Origin: Plutella xylostella
Taxonomy: Eukaryota; Arthropoda; Insecta; Lepidoptera; Plutellidae
Reading direction: 5' to 3'
NCBI RefSeq assembly: GCF_932276165.1
Contig: NC_063995.1
Coordinates: forward strand, 9,300,001 to 9,364,000
DNA length: 64,000 nucleotides
Shown: in pieces, positions 11,601 to 20,560 of the stretch
Position numbering within the stretch: position 1 is the first letter of the stretch
Layout: every line of letters begins with the position of its first letter
Program-made: the position numbers and the translations under genes
Notes under the pieces: generated by a model
The model's database searches: none
What the model saw: only the letters and a program-made list of their open reading frames with translations
Told to the model about the DNA's origin: nothing

Positions 11601-14600
11601 CTGCGACTACGGCGCGGGTGCGTGCGGCTCCTCCAAGGTCACCGTGCTGTCTTTCCTAGAGACTGTATCTGAAGAGGAAGTCATTGACAGGTGGGTCGGT
11701 GTTGTGCTCATCGGCATTATGATTATATGTACTTGAGCCATTACTAGAGACGTATAGGAACCCGAAAATAATAATATATCTCATAAGATTGTTCCTATGT
11801 ACGTTTATAAGGGCTGTATTAGGTACTTGCATTATAGGCAATAGCGAAAAAGTCGGATACACGCCATCTTCGTCTGTTCTCTAGGGGCGCGGTGCCTGCC
11901 ATGTAACCTACTAAAAAGACTTATAAAAATAAATGTAGCTTGGTTAGTAGCATAACATTACAGTCCTTTATATTTTCCACGCAATCTAAGATAAATAAAT
12001 AAACTTACTGTATACATAGAAGTAAACTCAGTAATCGTTTTAATTTGCCGCTGTCCACATTTTCATAAAAGCTCGCGAGTCCACTTGTCGCCTAAATATT
12101 GCATGAAAATCAAAGAGGGCCGCCCCATTATCGTGCCTGTTTTCCTTGTGCCTCGTTATTTATGGGGTAGTTAGGACATTACGAGTACTTGAAGTTGGTC
12201 GTTATAAATTTGCTAAAAATAGAAGTATTAGGCCGAGACGAGGCGAGCTCACCCGTGAACATTGTCGTGTCATCGTCTCTTCAATTTTTACGCACAATTT
12301 ACTTGACACGGTTTTTTTCGCTCCGTTATAAACTTGTGCTTGTTATGTCGGCTCGCCTTGGAGTTTTCATAATTCCTTTGAGACTCTCTAGACGTTGCTT
12401 TTGATGTGACAAGGAAAGTATACAACGATGCCGACGATTCAATCTTATTTTGATATTGTATTTATTGTACCTAAATAAGAACTTATGCAAACCAAAATAA
12501 AGTAAAATACATTGTAGGTACGGTCAGCTGCATAAAGTAGCTATACGCTTCTGTACATTGTCAAACTGACGAACTGTCGATGTTTCAATTAATTGATAGG
12601 CGGTTTCAGATTGACAAGGTACAAAAGTGTATAGCTACTTATGCAGCTGACTGTACAAACCAAAGCAACCGAGATATATAACCCACTTAGCTCTTAGTCT
12701 GAGTCACATAGCTTTACTTACAAAAAATAATAGGTACTATCACTTCACCCACCAGGCTACTCTCCTGGGTCATAGACCCGGACCGCTACTCTGCCCAGGA
12801 GCGCTGGCTGGGCGTGCCGGGGCGCTGCGACCGCTGCGGGCACGCGGGCCGCTCGCACGCGCGCCTCGGCTGCCCCGCGTGCGCCACCAGCCGCGCCTGC
12901 CTCCACACTGGACACAAGTGAGCACCCCCCACCAGGCTACTGTCATGGGTCATAGAGCCGCGCCTGCCTCCACACTGGACACAAGTGAGCACCCCCCACC
13001 AGGCTACTGTCATGGCTCATAGAGCCGCGTCCGCCACCAGCCGCGCCTGCCTCCACACTGGACACAAGTGAGCACCCCCCACCAGGCTACTGTCATGGGT
13101 CATAGAGCCGCGCCTGCCTCCACACTGGACACAAGTGAGCACCTCCCACCAGGCTACTGTCGTGGGTCATAGAGCCGCGCCTGCCTCCACACTGGACACA
13201 AGTGAGCACCCCCCACCAGGCTACTGTCATGGGTCATAGAGCCGCGCCTGTCTCCACACTGGACACAAGTGAGCACCCCCCACCAGGCTACTGTCATGGG
13301 TCATAGAGCCGCGCCTGCCTCCACACTGGACACAAGTGAGCACCTCCCACCAGGCTACTGTCGTGGGTCATAGAGCCGCGCCTGCCTCCACACTGGACAC
13401 AAGTGAGCACCCCCCACCAGGCTACTGTCATGGGTCATAGAGCCGCGCCTGCCTCCACACTGGACACAAGTGAGCACCCCCCACCAGGCTACTGTCATGG
13501 GTCATAGAGCCGCGCCTGCCTCCACACTGGACACAAGTGAGCACCCCCCACCAGGCTACTGTCATGGGTCATAGAGCCGCGCCTGCCTCCACACTGGACA
13601 CAAGTGAGCACCCTCCCACCAGGCAGCCATGGTATGGATTCATTGTCAACGTAGATAAACGTCACGACTGGGTCACCTGGGTGATAGAGCCGGTGCTATA
13701 CTCGGCGCAGCCTGAGAAACTTAACATAAGTGACCCACGTAGACAATATACTAGATTATGGGTCCTAGATTATGTAGGTGGAAATATTAATCGAATCAAA
13801 AGCAAGTTGTTCTCGTTGTATGTGGATACCAAAATAAATAATTATGTTCCTTTTTTAAATTTTACCCTTTTGCTCATATATAAAACTGAAATCAAACGTA
13901 AGTGTACCTACATCTATGAATGAAGCAAATGTTTGCCCGTATATTGTGATTTATCGAGCCGTTTTCATGAATCCTAAATTTAACAGAATAGCCTGTTTTC
14001 TTATATCCATCCGTAATCTTAATATTTGCTCTCAAGTAAAATTACGCCGACGCCAACGCACTAAATAATAACGGTACCTACACAAAGCTGAAAGCGACAA
14101 CTCAAGTGAAATATTTCAGTAAAAATAATGTTTGTTTCAGGACAAAAGTGGCTGAAGTGAAACGGGAACTGGCATTGCGTAACCGAGCCCTGAATTGCGG
14201 GGCTCCCTTCCCTGAGCCTAAAGTTATGAAGGAATTCCTAAACACGCCTGCGGAGAAAATCAGTTTGGATAACTTGAAGACTTCACCGCCCAGCCTCGTT
14301 CAGTTTATGGTAACATTTTTAGCCTTTTTTCCCTCGTAATTTGTGTTTTTCCTAGTACATGTTTTGGCACCCTTAGCGCATCGGGGACAAACATCAATCT
14401 ATTTGGACTAGGTTTACATCCGTAGTGTGTGTATTATCTAGTCAGATTTGCGTTAGTTGCCGACAGTCCAGGGTGCGCCAAACGTACCATGCGCCCAACG
14501 TACTTAATAATCGTATAACGAACAGTTGATAATATGTCAACCGGGGAATTCTCCTTTCGTGCATCACACTCATGATATACCTTTTTCTACCAGAAACTGA

Positions 14601-16372
14601 TGACTAGTAAGTTGGATTGGTCGCAGCGCTACTGCGTGGAGAAATTTCTGCCGCTGCTCACCAAAACCCACCTACAAGAGCACGTCCCGTGTAGAACACT
14701 CAAACCTGTCCGGATCAACAAAAAAAGAACACCGAGAGGTAAATATATTGCTATTCATCTCATAGCATCAGCCTTCTATCGCCCACTGTTGGGTATAGGT
14801 CTCTTTATTTGTACGCCAATTCTTCCGGTCCTGTGCCGCTCTGGTCCACCTACACAAAGTAAAATATAGAGGCATTCTAAACTATTGTTAATCCACAGGA
14901 GCATATGCCCAAGTATATGTTGTTTACGTTTTCTATGTTCTTCCAGGTGTACCAAGCTTTGAAATAGTGTGGGAGGACACTGACGGGCAATACGAAGGGT
15001 TGATACCTGATGATCAATTTGATGGTGAGTCAAGGAGCATACTACTTCTTTAAATCTAAATTAAAACTATGTTTCTTATGGGAATGTGGAAGTTATCTGA
15101 TATCATTATCATGTCATCTTCCATGGTGAATAAGGGTAACAAACTTTACTTATCGTGAGCATTGTAATGCATTGACGTAGGTCACCTAGAAATCACTTAA
15201 GTTTTTGAATTTAATGTTATGTCATATCATATATACACAGTGTCATGTAAAGAGTGGACCAACGGAAAATTTGAGATACTGGGTAAATATCCGTACTTAT
15301 TACTTCCCTTTATTCTTACGAAAAACAGTTAGGAATATATTTATTATAAGAATGTTTATTTATTTATTTAGATGACGAAGATCATAAGCTTCCTTGGACC
15401 ACAACAGAAAGACAAGATCTCGTGAGAAAATTTTATCCGAAACTGGTAGAAGATTTTGAAGAGTTAACTAAAAAGCCCGTCGTAGAAAAGAAAACTCGAG
15501 GCAGAAAGAAGAAAGAAGTCAATGAAAATGAACCAGACAAACCAAAACGGAAGTACAATAGGAAAGTAAAAAAACTTATCGATACCGATATGGTTAATTT
15601 AAGCAACTCTATGAACAGAATGAATGTAAGCGAAAAAACAAATGACGTAAATACTAGCAAAGCTAATGTGAGCGTAAAAGTAAATAAACTAAAGAGAAAA
15701 ATCAAAAATACAAAATCGAAAAATCAAAAAACTATCGACAGTTTTATTCAAAATAAAAGAAGAAAGTCTAAGAAGTTAATGGAATCACTGAAATATAGCT
15801 TTAGGGATATTATGTGCGAGGCTGACGTGGAGTTTGATATGATTAACAATTATGAAAATAAAAAATATGATAGTGACAAAGAAAATAGCAAAGCCACAAT
15901 CAATCTTGACGACGGTAAAGATAATCAAATAATTAATAAACCATCAATGAGTATTTTAAATTTAAGTGAAGATGACATAAATGAAAGTGAGTTATCAGAT
16001 ATTGTTGATAAAATTGTGGCAAGTGGTACCAGGAGTAAAACGGCAACCGTTGACAATAATCTAGTAAAACTTATTTTCGCAACCAAAACCATAACTCCTC
16101 GTAAATCTGGGTTTAGAAAAAGCATTTTGAGTCAAATTCATAATAATTGCTCAACGCCCAGAGAAAGTCCTGTTAGAAGAAAGAGTGTACCGTATCAAAT
16201 AAACGCATCTAGTAACTCAGAGAAGTCCAGAGTAAATACAAGTCATTTCTTTGATAAATTGACAAACGGCTGCGATGCGTTTGAACTGTCTTTAAATTAT
16301 GACAAGGAAATAGCTACCAACTCCGATAGTGAACAAACTTTAGACTATAGTTTAGAAAGCGTTCATCTCTAA
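5677..16372 (+). CDS. Gen: Flap endonuclease GEN / GEN1-like Holliday junction resolvase (11 exons, complete)
   Basis: XPG/FEN1-family nuclease that resolves Holliday junctions and related branched DNA. Exons are 5677-5739, 5840-5934, 6053-6263, 6400-6489, 10862-11015, 11558-11690, 12756-12917, 14141-14309, 14594-14738, 14947-15024 and 15372-16372. They total 2,301 nt and 766 residues with no frame break. Family acidic residues are present: D30, E141 and E143 (GQGEAEAT), D162 and D164 (SQDSD), and D221 (GCDY). Within exon 7, C273, C276, C288 and C291 form a CxxC...CxxC pair that may bind zinc. Residues 360-400 carry the LDW...EKFLPLLTK block typical of GEN. Residues 408-433 resemble the first strands of the GEN1 chromodomain. 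The 330-residue tail is Lys/Ser/Asn-rich with basic nuclear-signal-like runs and a PIP-like QKTIDSFI at 552-559. MGINGLW is the normal family start, with a good Kozak context. Intron 4 contains LINEs, and intron 7 a tandem array of exon-7-derived units. Confidence 0.95.
6546..9468 (-). mobile_element. 5'-truncated non-LTR retrotransposon (LINE) in Gen intron 4
   Basis: This LINE inserted antisense to Gen. It has the reverse transcriptase and C-terminal region, then a 3' UTR of about 700 bp running down to an A/T-rich tail near 6546-6590. The 3' UTR carries a motif (CACTAGGCTCAGCCTGTG on the plus strand, about 6689-6706) that also appears in related form at about 22530 and 52540, so these 3' ends belong to related elements. 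The element stops at 9468, inside the linker between endonuclease and reverse transcriptase, which marks a 5' truncation or rearrangement. It abuts the tail of another LINE fragment. Confidence 0.9.
7286..9439 (-). CDS. LINE reverse transcriptase ORF (ORF2 C-terminal two thirds)
   Basis: More than 700 uninterrupted codons encode a reverse transcriptase of the non-LTR type. Visible motifs in order are NYRPISLL, ILSPTQFGFRQGKCTEDAV, AFLDLAKAFDTV, GVPQGSILGPILFLLYINDI and the catalytic box YADDTAIL. A Leu/Arg-rich C-terminal domain follows. The style is of the CR1/Jockey group, and I cannot fix the clade. The frame is still open upstream to about 9466 (KTDFSAV...), so the listed start is only the first plausible initiator and the true ORF began in the lost endonuclease part. 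The lack of stops suggests a recent insertion. It is not part of Gen, which is read on the other strand. Confidence 0.9.
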   Translation of the reverse strand: MEKYDWSHITSNNDVEEATQAFTSHLNATIEKHTCEVNMSRSKQIKKPWITPGILRCTRHRDKLHMKCRKHPKDPNARLIYNRYKNFCNNLLHKIKSDYENKLLTDSRNDTKKLWGVIKNICEISNNKTNASTTLLNNKDTPKESLNDCNKYFTTIGNNLANKILTETGQTETNLANLSKSNSSPVSSFFMKPTDKTEIIDLIRQLKNHSAPGIDGIQNLLLKHIIYTIIEPITHIFNLSLLNGVFPSVWKTASVTPVHKGGDKDNHCNYRPISLLATLSKLLEKVVSRRLVNFLEDNNILSPTQFGFRQGKCTEDAVHTILNSISSTIEKGDCCIGAFLDLAKAFDTVSVPILLQKLENIGVRGITQDWFRSYLTNRQQLVKIGNNCSDLMPIKYGVPQGSILGPILFLLYINDIHSSLPSTLNAEVVCYADDTAILFSGNSWSSAESNAVEGLSSVAKYLSRNLLTLNTTKTKYICFHKTTASQPKITIPLKIHTCNRLSDSCLCDSIHRIDAIKYLGVILDEKLNFNKHIDALSTRARKLINIMKLLRNGANKDTIRLVYVALCESVLSYCISCWGGSCKSYMYTLERAQRSIIKVMYKKPRIYPTATLYKEYNLLSIRKLFIIRVVLLQHHKTLNSSNYSQLLKQRIFRIDTVPANTTFAQRFPPFLHPHIYNKLAKSCNIKELTTKATQKVVLKWLFHLDYFETKDILLITK
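9470..10080 (-). mobile_element. LINE 3' fragment (C-terminus and tail)
   Basis: On the minus strand a frame reads YGERTSSYLVPRLINNLP within 9790-10035. This is the typical end of a Jockey/CR1-type polyprotein, shortly before the stop. It is followed by about 300 bp of AT-rich 3' sequence and a TAAA-type tail at about 9470-9500. It differs from the LINE at 6546-9468, which has its own C-terminus, so this is a separate element. It lies between the endonuclease fragment (right) and the reverse transcriptase fragment (left). Confidence 0.7.
10081..10560 (-). pseudogene. LINE endonuclease fragment
   Basis: On the minus strand, codons from about 10530 down to 10081 encode the C-terminal half of an APE-type LINE endonuclease: ILAGDININIL, then TIPTRENSCIDHILV and VTDHDIPIF, carrying the D/N and catalytic DH motifs. 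The frame ends in KPNFSSIV, which aligns with the KTDFSAV at the 5' edge of the LINE at 6546-9468. The two pieces therefore overlap in homology and are not simply two halves of one split copy. The N-terminal half is missing. Confidence 0.75.
12518..12655. mobile_element. Foldback MITE in Gen intron 6
   Basis: The left arm starts GTACGGTCAGCTGCATAAAG and the right arm is its near-perfect inverse (CTTATGCAGCTGACTGTAC). The arms are about 50 bp with a spacer of about 35 bp. There is no coding capacity. It sits 100 bp upstream of the exon 7 acceptor. Confidence 0.8.
12918..13617 (+). repeat. 67-bp tandem array of internally deleted Gen exon 7 copies
   Basis: About ten units start directly at the exon 7 donor. 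CACCAGGCTACTG junctions recur near 12931, 12998, 13081, 13148, 13215, 13282, 13349, 13416, 13483 and 13550, with a period of 67 bp except one 83-bp unit. Each unit fuses the acceptor and first ~21 bases of exon 7 to its last ~28 bases and donor (CACTGGACACAA|GTGAGC). The 83-bp unit keeps extra exon 7 sequence (CCGCCACCAGCC), which confirms the origin. Units at 13148 and 13349 share private variants (CTCCC and TGTCGTGGG), so a three-unit, 201-bp block was itself duplicated. Each unit holds a 49-nt potential mini-exon with AG and GT borders. The gap between adjacent units' donor and acceptor is only 18 bp. Confidence 0.92.
13660..13735 (+). pseudogene. Diverged copy of the 5' part of Gen exon 7
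   Basis: Just past the tandem array the plus strand reads TWVIEPVLYSAQPEKL, which lines up with SWVIDPDRYSAQERWL of real exon 7. Many of the base differences fall at third positions. The match is short (about 14 codons) and stops at about 13730. It may be an older echo of exon 7 that seeded or flanks the younger array, or chance similarity in a short stretch. No donor fits the frame of exon 8. Confidence 0.45.
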
Positions 16373-16394
16373 TAACCTGTAATTTGATATATTA

Positions 16395-16400
16395 AATAAA
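16395..16400 (+). terminator. Poly(A) signal of Gen
   Basis: AATAAA lies 22 bp after the Gen stop codon in an AT-rich stretch, so the 3' UTR is probably very short. Confidence 0.7.
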
Positions 16401-17951
16401 CATTTACCTAAATTTTATTGATTTCTCCATTTAATACACGAATCCTTACTACATATTTACGTAAGTAGAGGTTTAAAAAATACTTACTCGTTCTTCCTCA
16501 AATCATCTATCACAGTACAAGGCAGTACGACAGAGTGTAACATTCAGACTGGTACAATTATTCGCATTGAAACGAAGTAGTTGGTTGTTTATTAGGTCTG
16601 TTGTGTTGTAAAGTTTTTCCCTAGTTAGTCGGTTCTCCGTAAGAACTGTAGGAAGCCATTGTCTGTGCGACGCCGCTGCCAACTATCACGAAAGTCTCTC
16701 GGCATCCCGATGCAATGGTTTTAAAGTCGCTAACTTATTTTACAGAAAATCCTTACAGATTTTCTCGTTCGTCTTTGTTGACGGTTTCTTTCATTGGCCT
16801 ATTAGTTCCGTTTCTTTTTTAGTTAATAATTATTGTTTTATAATTAGGATTTTCCTCTGTTAGATAGGCCTAAAGAAGACCGAAATTATATCTCATTAGC
16901 GAAACTTCTGTAAGATGTTTATTTTCAGAAGTTTGTGTAGGTACACTTTGAAATTTCCGATTATGCTCCAGTTTAATTAACGATCCTCTAGCATGATTTT
17001 GACGGACTCATTTTGAACTTGAGACCGTATAAGCTCGTCTTCCCCCGAACCTACATCAATGGCTAATTAAGATTTATAAGCGACAGCTACACATAAATTC
17101 ATTACGAAATCCCGACGTTTCACAGCGCTACGAGCTACGGGAGTGCTACGAATTTCGTAGCAACACTTTGCTACGTAGATGGTAAATAAATTAATAAGTG
17201 ACTGTTTAATGTTAACACTTTGATTGCAGAGGCAAGTACATGTTATTTCACTTACCTGCGTTTCGCGTGACCGACTATTTTAATATCCTCGCACTACGAA
17301 TATTAATAACTTTCAAACTTGGATCTTAGTCGTGACACGCAACGACGTTATTACATAAGTTTATGTCTGTAGACACATAGCTGTGACCTGTGCACACTAG
17401 ATATTTTACAAAAGATTAAAATGCAACTAGGTATTGAAATAAATATAAGGAAAAGTAATGACATTTTGGTCATAGAATCGGACCAAATATTCGATGGGTT
17501 TTATCAATCCTCTATGGAAATAGATTGGCAAAAGCATACCTATTAATTATACTTATCCAGATAACAAGATACTTAACCTATACATTCTCAATTTATAAAA
17601 TAGAGTTTTTAATTACCCGCAGAAGTCAAATTTCATATATTTGAAGCGTTGAGCAAAGTTCGCCCAAGTCTGTCCAAGTCTATTTGTCTTCGGGGCCCGA
17701 TGCAAATGGCCGCCATAAATAGATAAACTAGTTCTGAAAGTTGGGCGTCTAACTGGCATTTCCGCACGCAATTTGCGGAGAACATCGGATTTCAATCCTG
17801 CAAGGTGACTGTGTGTTATTGCTTCACAAATCATCGGATGCGATATAAACTTTATTGACGTGCAGACTAGTAACACTACAAATCATAATGGTATAGCATT
17901 GAAGAAATCTATAGTGAGTTATCTAAAGGTTTTACAATATTGTTCAGTTGT
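16401..17951. other. Intergenic DNA after Gen
   Basis: AT-rich sequence without a supported gene. The only structure I see is a cluster of GCTACG/CGTAGC words near 17118-17180. Confidence 0.5.
17118..17185. repeat. GCTACG/CGTAGC palindrome cluster 1
   Basis: Short inverted words (GCTACGAGCTACG, TTCGTAGCAACAC, TGCTACGTAG) are crowded into under 70 bp. Similar clusters lie at 21672-21745 and 45255-45345, so this is probably a dispersed, decayed repeat family of unknown class. Confidence 0.4.
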
Positions 17952-17959
17952 ATTGTGAT

Positions 17960-18020
17960 CCTTGGGAGAGGCCTATGTCCAGCAGTGGATGATTATTGGC
18001 TGATGATAATGATGATGATG
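17960..18020 (+). mobile_element. 61-bp 5'-truncated retroposon tail with target-site duplication
   Basis: The body reads GGGAGAGGCCTATGTCCAGC and ends in a GATGATGATG tail, the common 3' end of a lepidopteran LINE/SINE family. It is flanked by a perfect 8-bp duplication, ATTGTGAT, at 17952-17959 and 18021-18028. Confidence 0.75.
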
Positions 18021-18138
18021 ATTGTGATATTGGTCCACAGTTATCCACACTATCATCATTAACATGCCTTCAATGTTGTATGAATAGTGACTTAGTAAAC
18101 CCCTTTATCATTAAGTAAGTACGTAAATTTTTACCCAA

Positions 18139-18388
18139 TAGGGGACTATGTATTTATTATTATTTTTTTCATAATATAAAGAGTCTGTTCTTATGTAATT
18201 TTTTGCAGATTGGAACTTTTGTATACTGTCTAGTTAATTTACATAACAGGTTAACAAGGACTACCTGACACTGATACGTATTTAACATAACTATACAGTA
18301 TACAAAAGTTCCAACCTGCAAAAATTTACATAAGAACATTTTTTACATTATGAAAAAAATATAATTAATAAATAGTTCACCCTGTACT
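18139..18388. mobile_element. Foldback MITE, about 250 bp
   Basis: Long inverted arms (about 100 bp) include TTCTTATGTAATTTTTTGCA near the left and TGCAAAAATTTACATAAGAA near the right, with the block GGAACTTTTGTATACTGT inverted on the other side. The outer ends are AGGGGACTATGTATT and AATAGTTCACCCT. There is no ORF. Confidence 0.85.
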
Positions 18389-20159
18389 TGCGCAGCGCCC
18401 GTCTGACGGATGTAAGAGGATAAAAGTGAGGCTCCTTGTATTTTATTAATTAATTATGCGAGATGCTACCAGAGCGTTTAATTCCCACCCTTGAAACAAC
18501 AATTTCGTCTGCGGATTCGCCTTTTAAATTATTTTGTATCTTTGAGCTTATTTTTTAAACTTTTTGACGTAATTGGCTAAATATGTACAGGTAGGTATAC
18601 AACGTTATAAGTTTTGGATGAGAGGTACCTGAAAATTGGTAAGTACGCATTTGGGTATACTATTGTTTAGGTACTCGTGCAGTAAGTAAATAAACAGCGA
18701 CCAATATTTATCTGTCTTCCACTGTAATGTAGAAAAATACTCACTGTTATTCCAATGTGGCACATTGAAATAATAGAGCAAAAGTTTATCTACAGGAGGA
18801 TCTGAATAATTCATCATCGTTCTAAATCCGCACCCATCCAACTTTTTGATCCTCTAGTAGTGAGTTCATAAAATGTAGAAATAGCTTTCAATTCAATTTA
18901 GTTATTGTAACAGCGTCTGCGGCCCGGGCGGGAGGTAATCTCTGCTTTGTTTTGCACATAAACCGCTGCCAAGTCTTTTGTCTGAATCTTGATAAATTCA
19001 TTGCAGTTAGGTTAAGTGGGAACACGCTTCTTGTAACTACCTACTTAACCACACATACACACATCCACTTAAATACCTTTAGGTACACAATGGTAGGTTT
19101 CGTATTGTGTTGCCAGTTATTAATTACAAAAACAATCTTTGCTTTAGATCAGCAGCATCTCAGTTATGTCGCTCGTCGCACACATACATTGGACAGCCGC
19201 AGCTAACCATCCATCATGTCGTAGCCCAAAGTAAACCTTATGACGGTAGCCAGAAGAGATATTTCATCCAGCGCGACAGTGTCCGCTCACTACATGAACG
19301 GTTTTTGTTAGAGGAGCGGCACCTGCCGGTTCCCAGGGATATCAATTTGCCCCGCGCTAATCGTTTTCGATCACTCTGACCAATTTACTTGTGTGAAGAA
19401 TTTAAATTGTTAAGCTGTGCAAATTAATTGAACGATTCAAACCGGGAAGTTGAGAAGTGAAGCCGATTTATTTCGTGATTCCGCAGTTATACTAGGTACT
19501 TAAAAACCTGCTGTGAAATGAATTCAAGTTTATTGCCTATATGATTTAATATACACACCGATTTTCAGCATGATTGGATGAAAGTGGTGCTTGTACTCGC
19601 TTCGCATTGCCGCATGCGATCGACTATAAATAGTGGAGGGCCGTCGCCGCGCGCGTTATTGCCGATATTCGCTAAGAGGATTACCGCACGGACTGTCATT
19701 CAAGTTATTTACGTCCGTCGGCAGATTTCACGTTTGCTGAGATGAGATGTTTTCCTATTTTCAATTTTTATTTCAAGGACAGAGTGTTGGCGCTTCTTGA
19801 GAGGGTACTATCCGAAGTAGACGATACTATTATCGTATACTTCAGCTGATGATGATGATAAATTAATATGCCTAGTGTATTCCCAGAAATTTCAAAAGGA
19901 AAATATTCTCAGAAAATATGCTATTGATACGAGTATGTGCCTATCAAATTTATTAATTATGTTTTTGATACGTGGGCGTGATGTGGCGCGTCTATTGTTG
20001 TCGGACAGGACAGGTCTCGATTACTCGATAACCTCTCGCTCGTCACGCCGTCGGTCAAACGCTGCCATTGCCCTCCCCCTTCACGGAATATTCAGCGAGC
20101 ACATCTGCTAATAAAATAAAATATCCAGTCTTTCAATTAGCAGACTATCGAACTGAAAA
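18389..20159. other. Non-coding stretch
   Basis: No supported exon. A TATAAATA at 19625-19632 is followed by a GC-rich patch and could be a core promoter for an alternative first exon. This is weak, because no coding exon can be tied to it. Confidence 0.35.
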
Positions 20160-20560
20160 AGTATAAATCCTTTTTAACCTCGTCTTCGTGTAAGAAGGAG
20201 AAGCGCGGCGGGTTTGTTCACCCCCCCGTCGGGAGAGCTCGCGGGCGCTCGGGCCGGGTCGGAGGCTGCGGCGCAGGGCGCGCGCGCGGGCCCGGCCGCC
20301 CGTCACTGCGGCGCAGGGCGGCCGTGTGTCGGCGCTGGTCCCCGCGAGCACTCGTCCGCTCTGTCCGCGCCCCGAGCACAGCCCGAGCTGCCCCGCGCCT
20401 CGCGAGTGCGTGTGTGTGTCGGCCCGAGTGGCCGCCGGTGTCAGCGACTGACCGTGGCGGGATGTAAAGAAGCCGCGACTGTGAATCCATGTGTAAGTGG
20501 GTGCGTTGCGTGCGACAGTGCGCCGCATGGCGAATTGTCGTAGCCTATAACGATTTTCCG
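20160..20560 (+). promoter_or_regulatory. GC-rich CpG-like island, possible promoter and first exon of the third gene
   Basis: A sharp island of GC- and CpG-rich sequence in otherwise AT-rich DNA, from about 20200 to 20550, with a second patch at 20620-20690. It contains a strong donor, ATGT|GTAAGTGG (GT at 20493), preceded by sequence with stop codons, so it may be an untranslated first exon ending at 20492. On the plus strand the next supported exons are at 26729-26857 (possible), 39471-39596 and 63283-63412. Both strands of the island have open frames, but these follow from the base composition. The link to the downstream exons is an inference. Confidence 0.45.

Noticed and set aside
12786..13013. 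Minus-strand open frame across Gen exon 7 and the array
   Set aside because: It is a by-product of GC-rich coding and repeat sequence, and the plus-strand Gen exon explains it.
12918..13617. CRISPR-like array (regular direct repeats)
   Set aside because: The units are contiguous 67-bp tandem copies without spacers, clearly derived from exon 7 in a eukaryotic intron.
13537..13923. 128-codon plus-strand frame as an independent gene
   Set aside because: It starts inside the tandem array, has no promoter or homology apart from the short exon 7-like stretch, and runs into AT-rich intron sequence.
15433..15705. Minus-strand hydrophobic frame opposite the Gen tail
   Set aside because: Complement of Lys-rich codons in Gen exon 11 gives Phe/Leu-rich nonsense. 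Gen is well supported.
20145..20543. Long Arg/Ala-rich frames on both strands of the GC island
   Set aside because: They overlap on opposite strands and reflect the lack of stop codons in GC-rich DNA. A promoter or untranslated exon is more likely.
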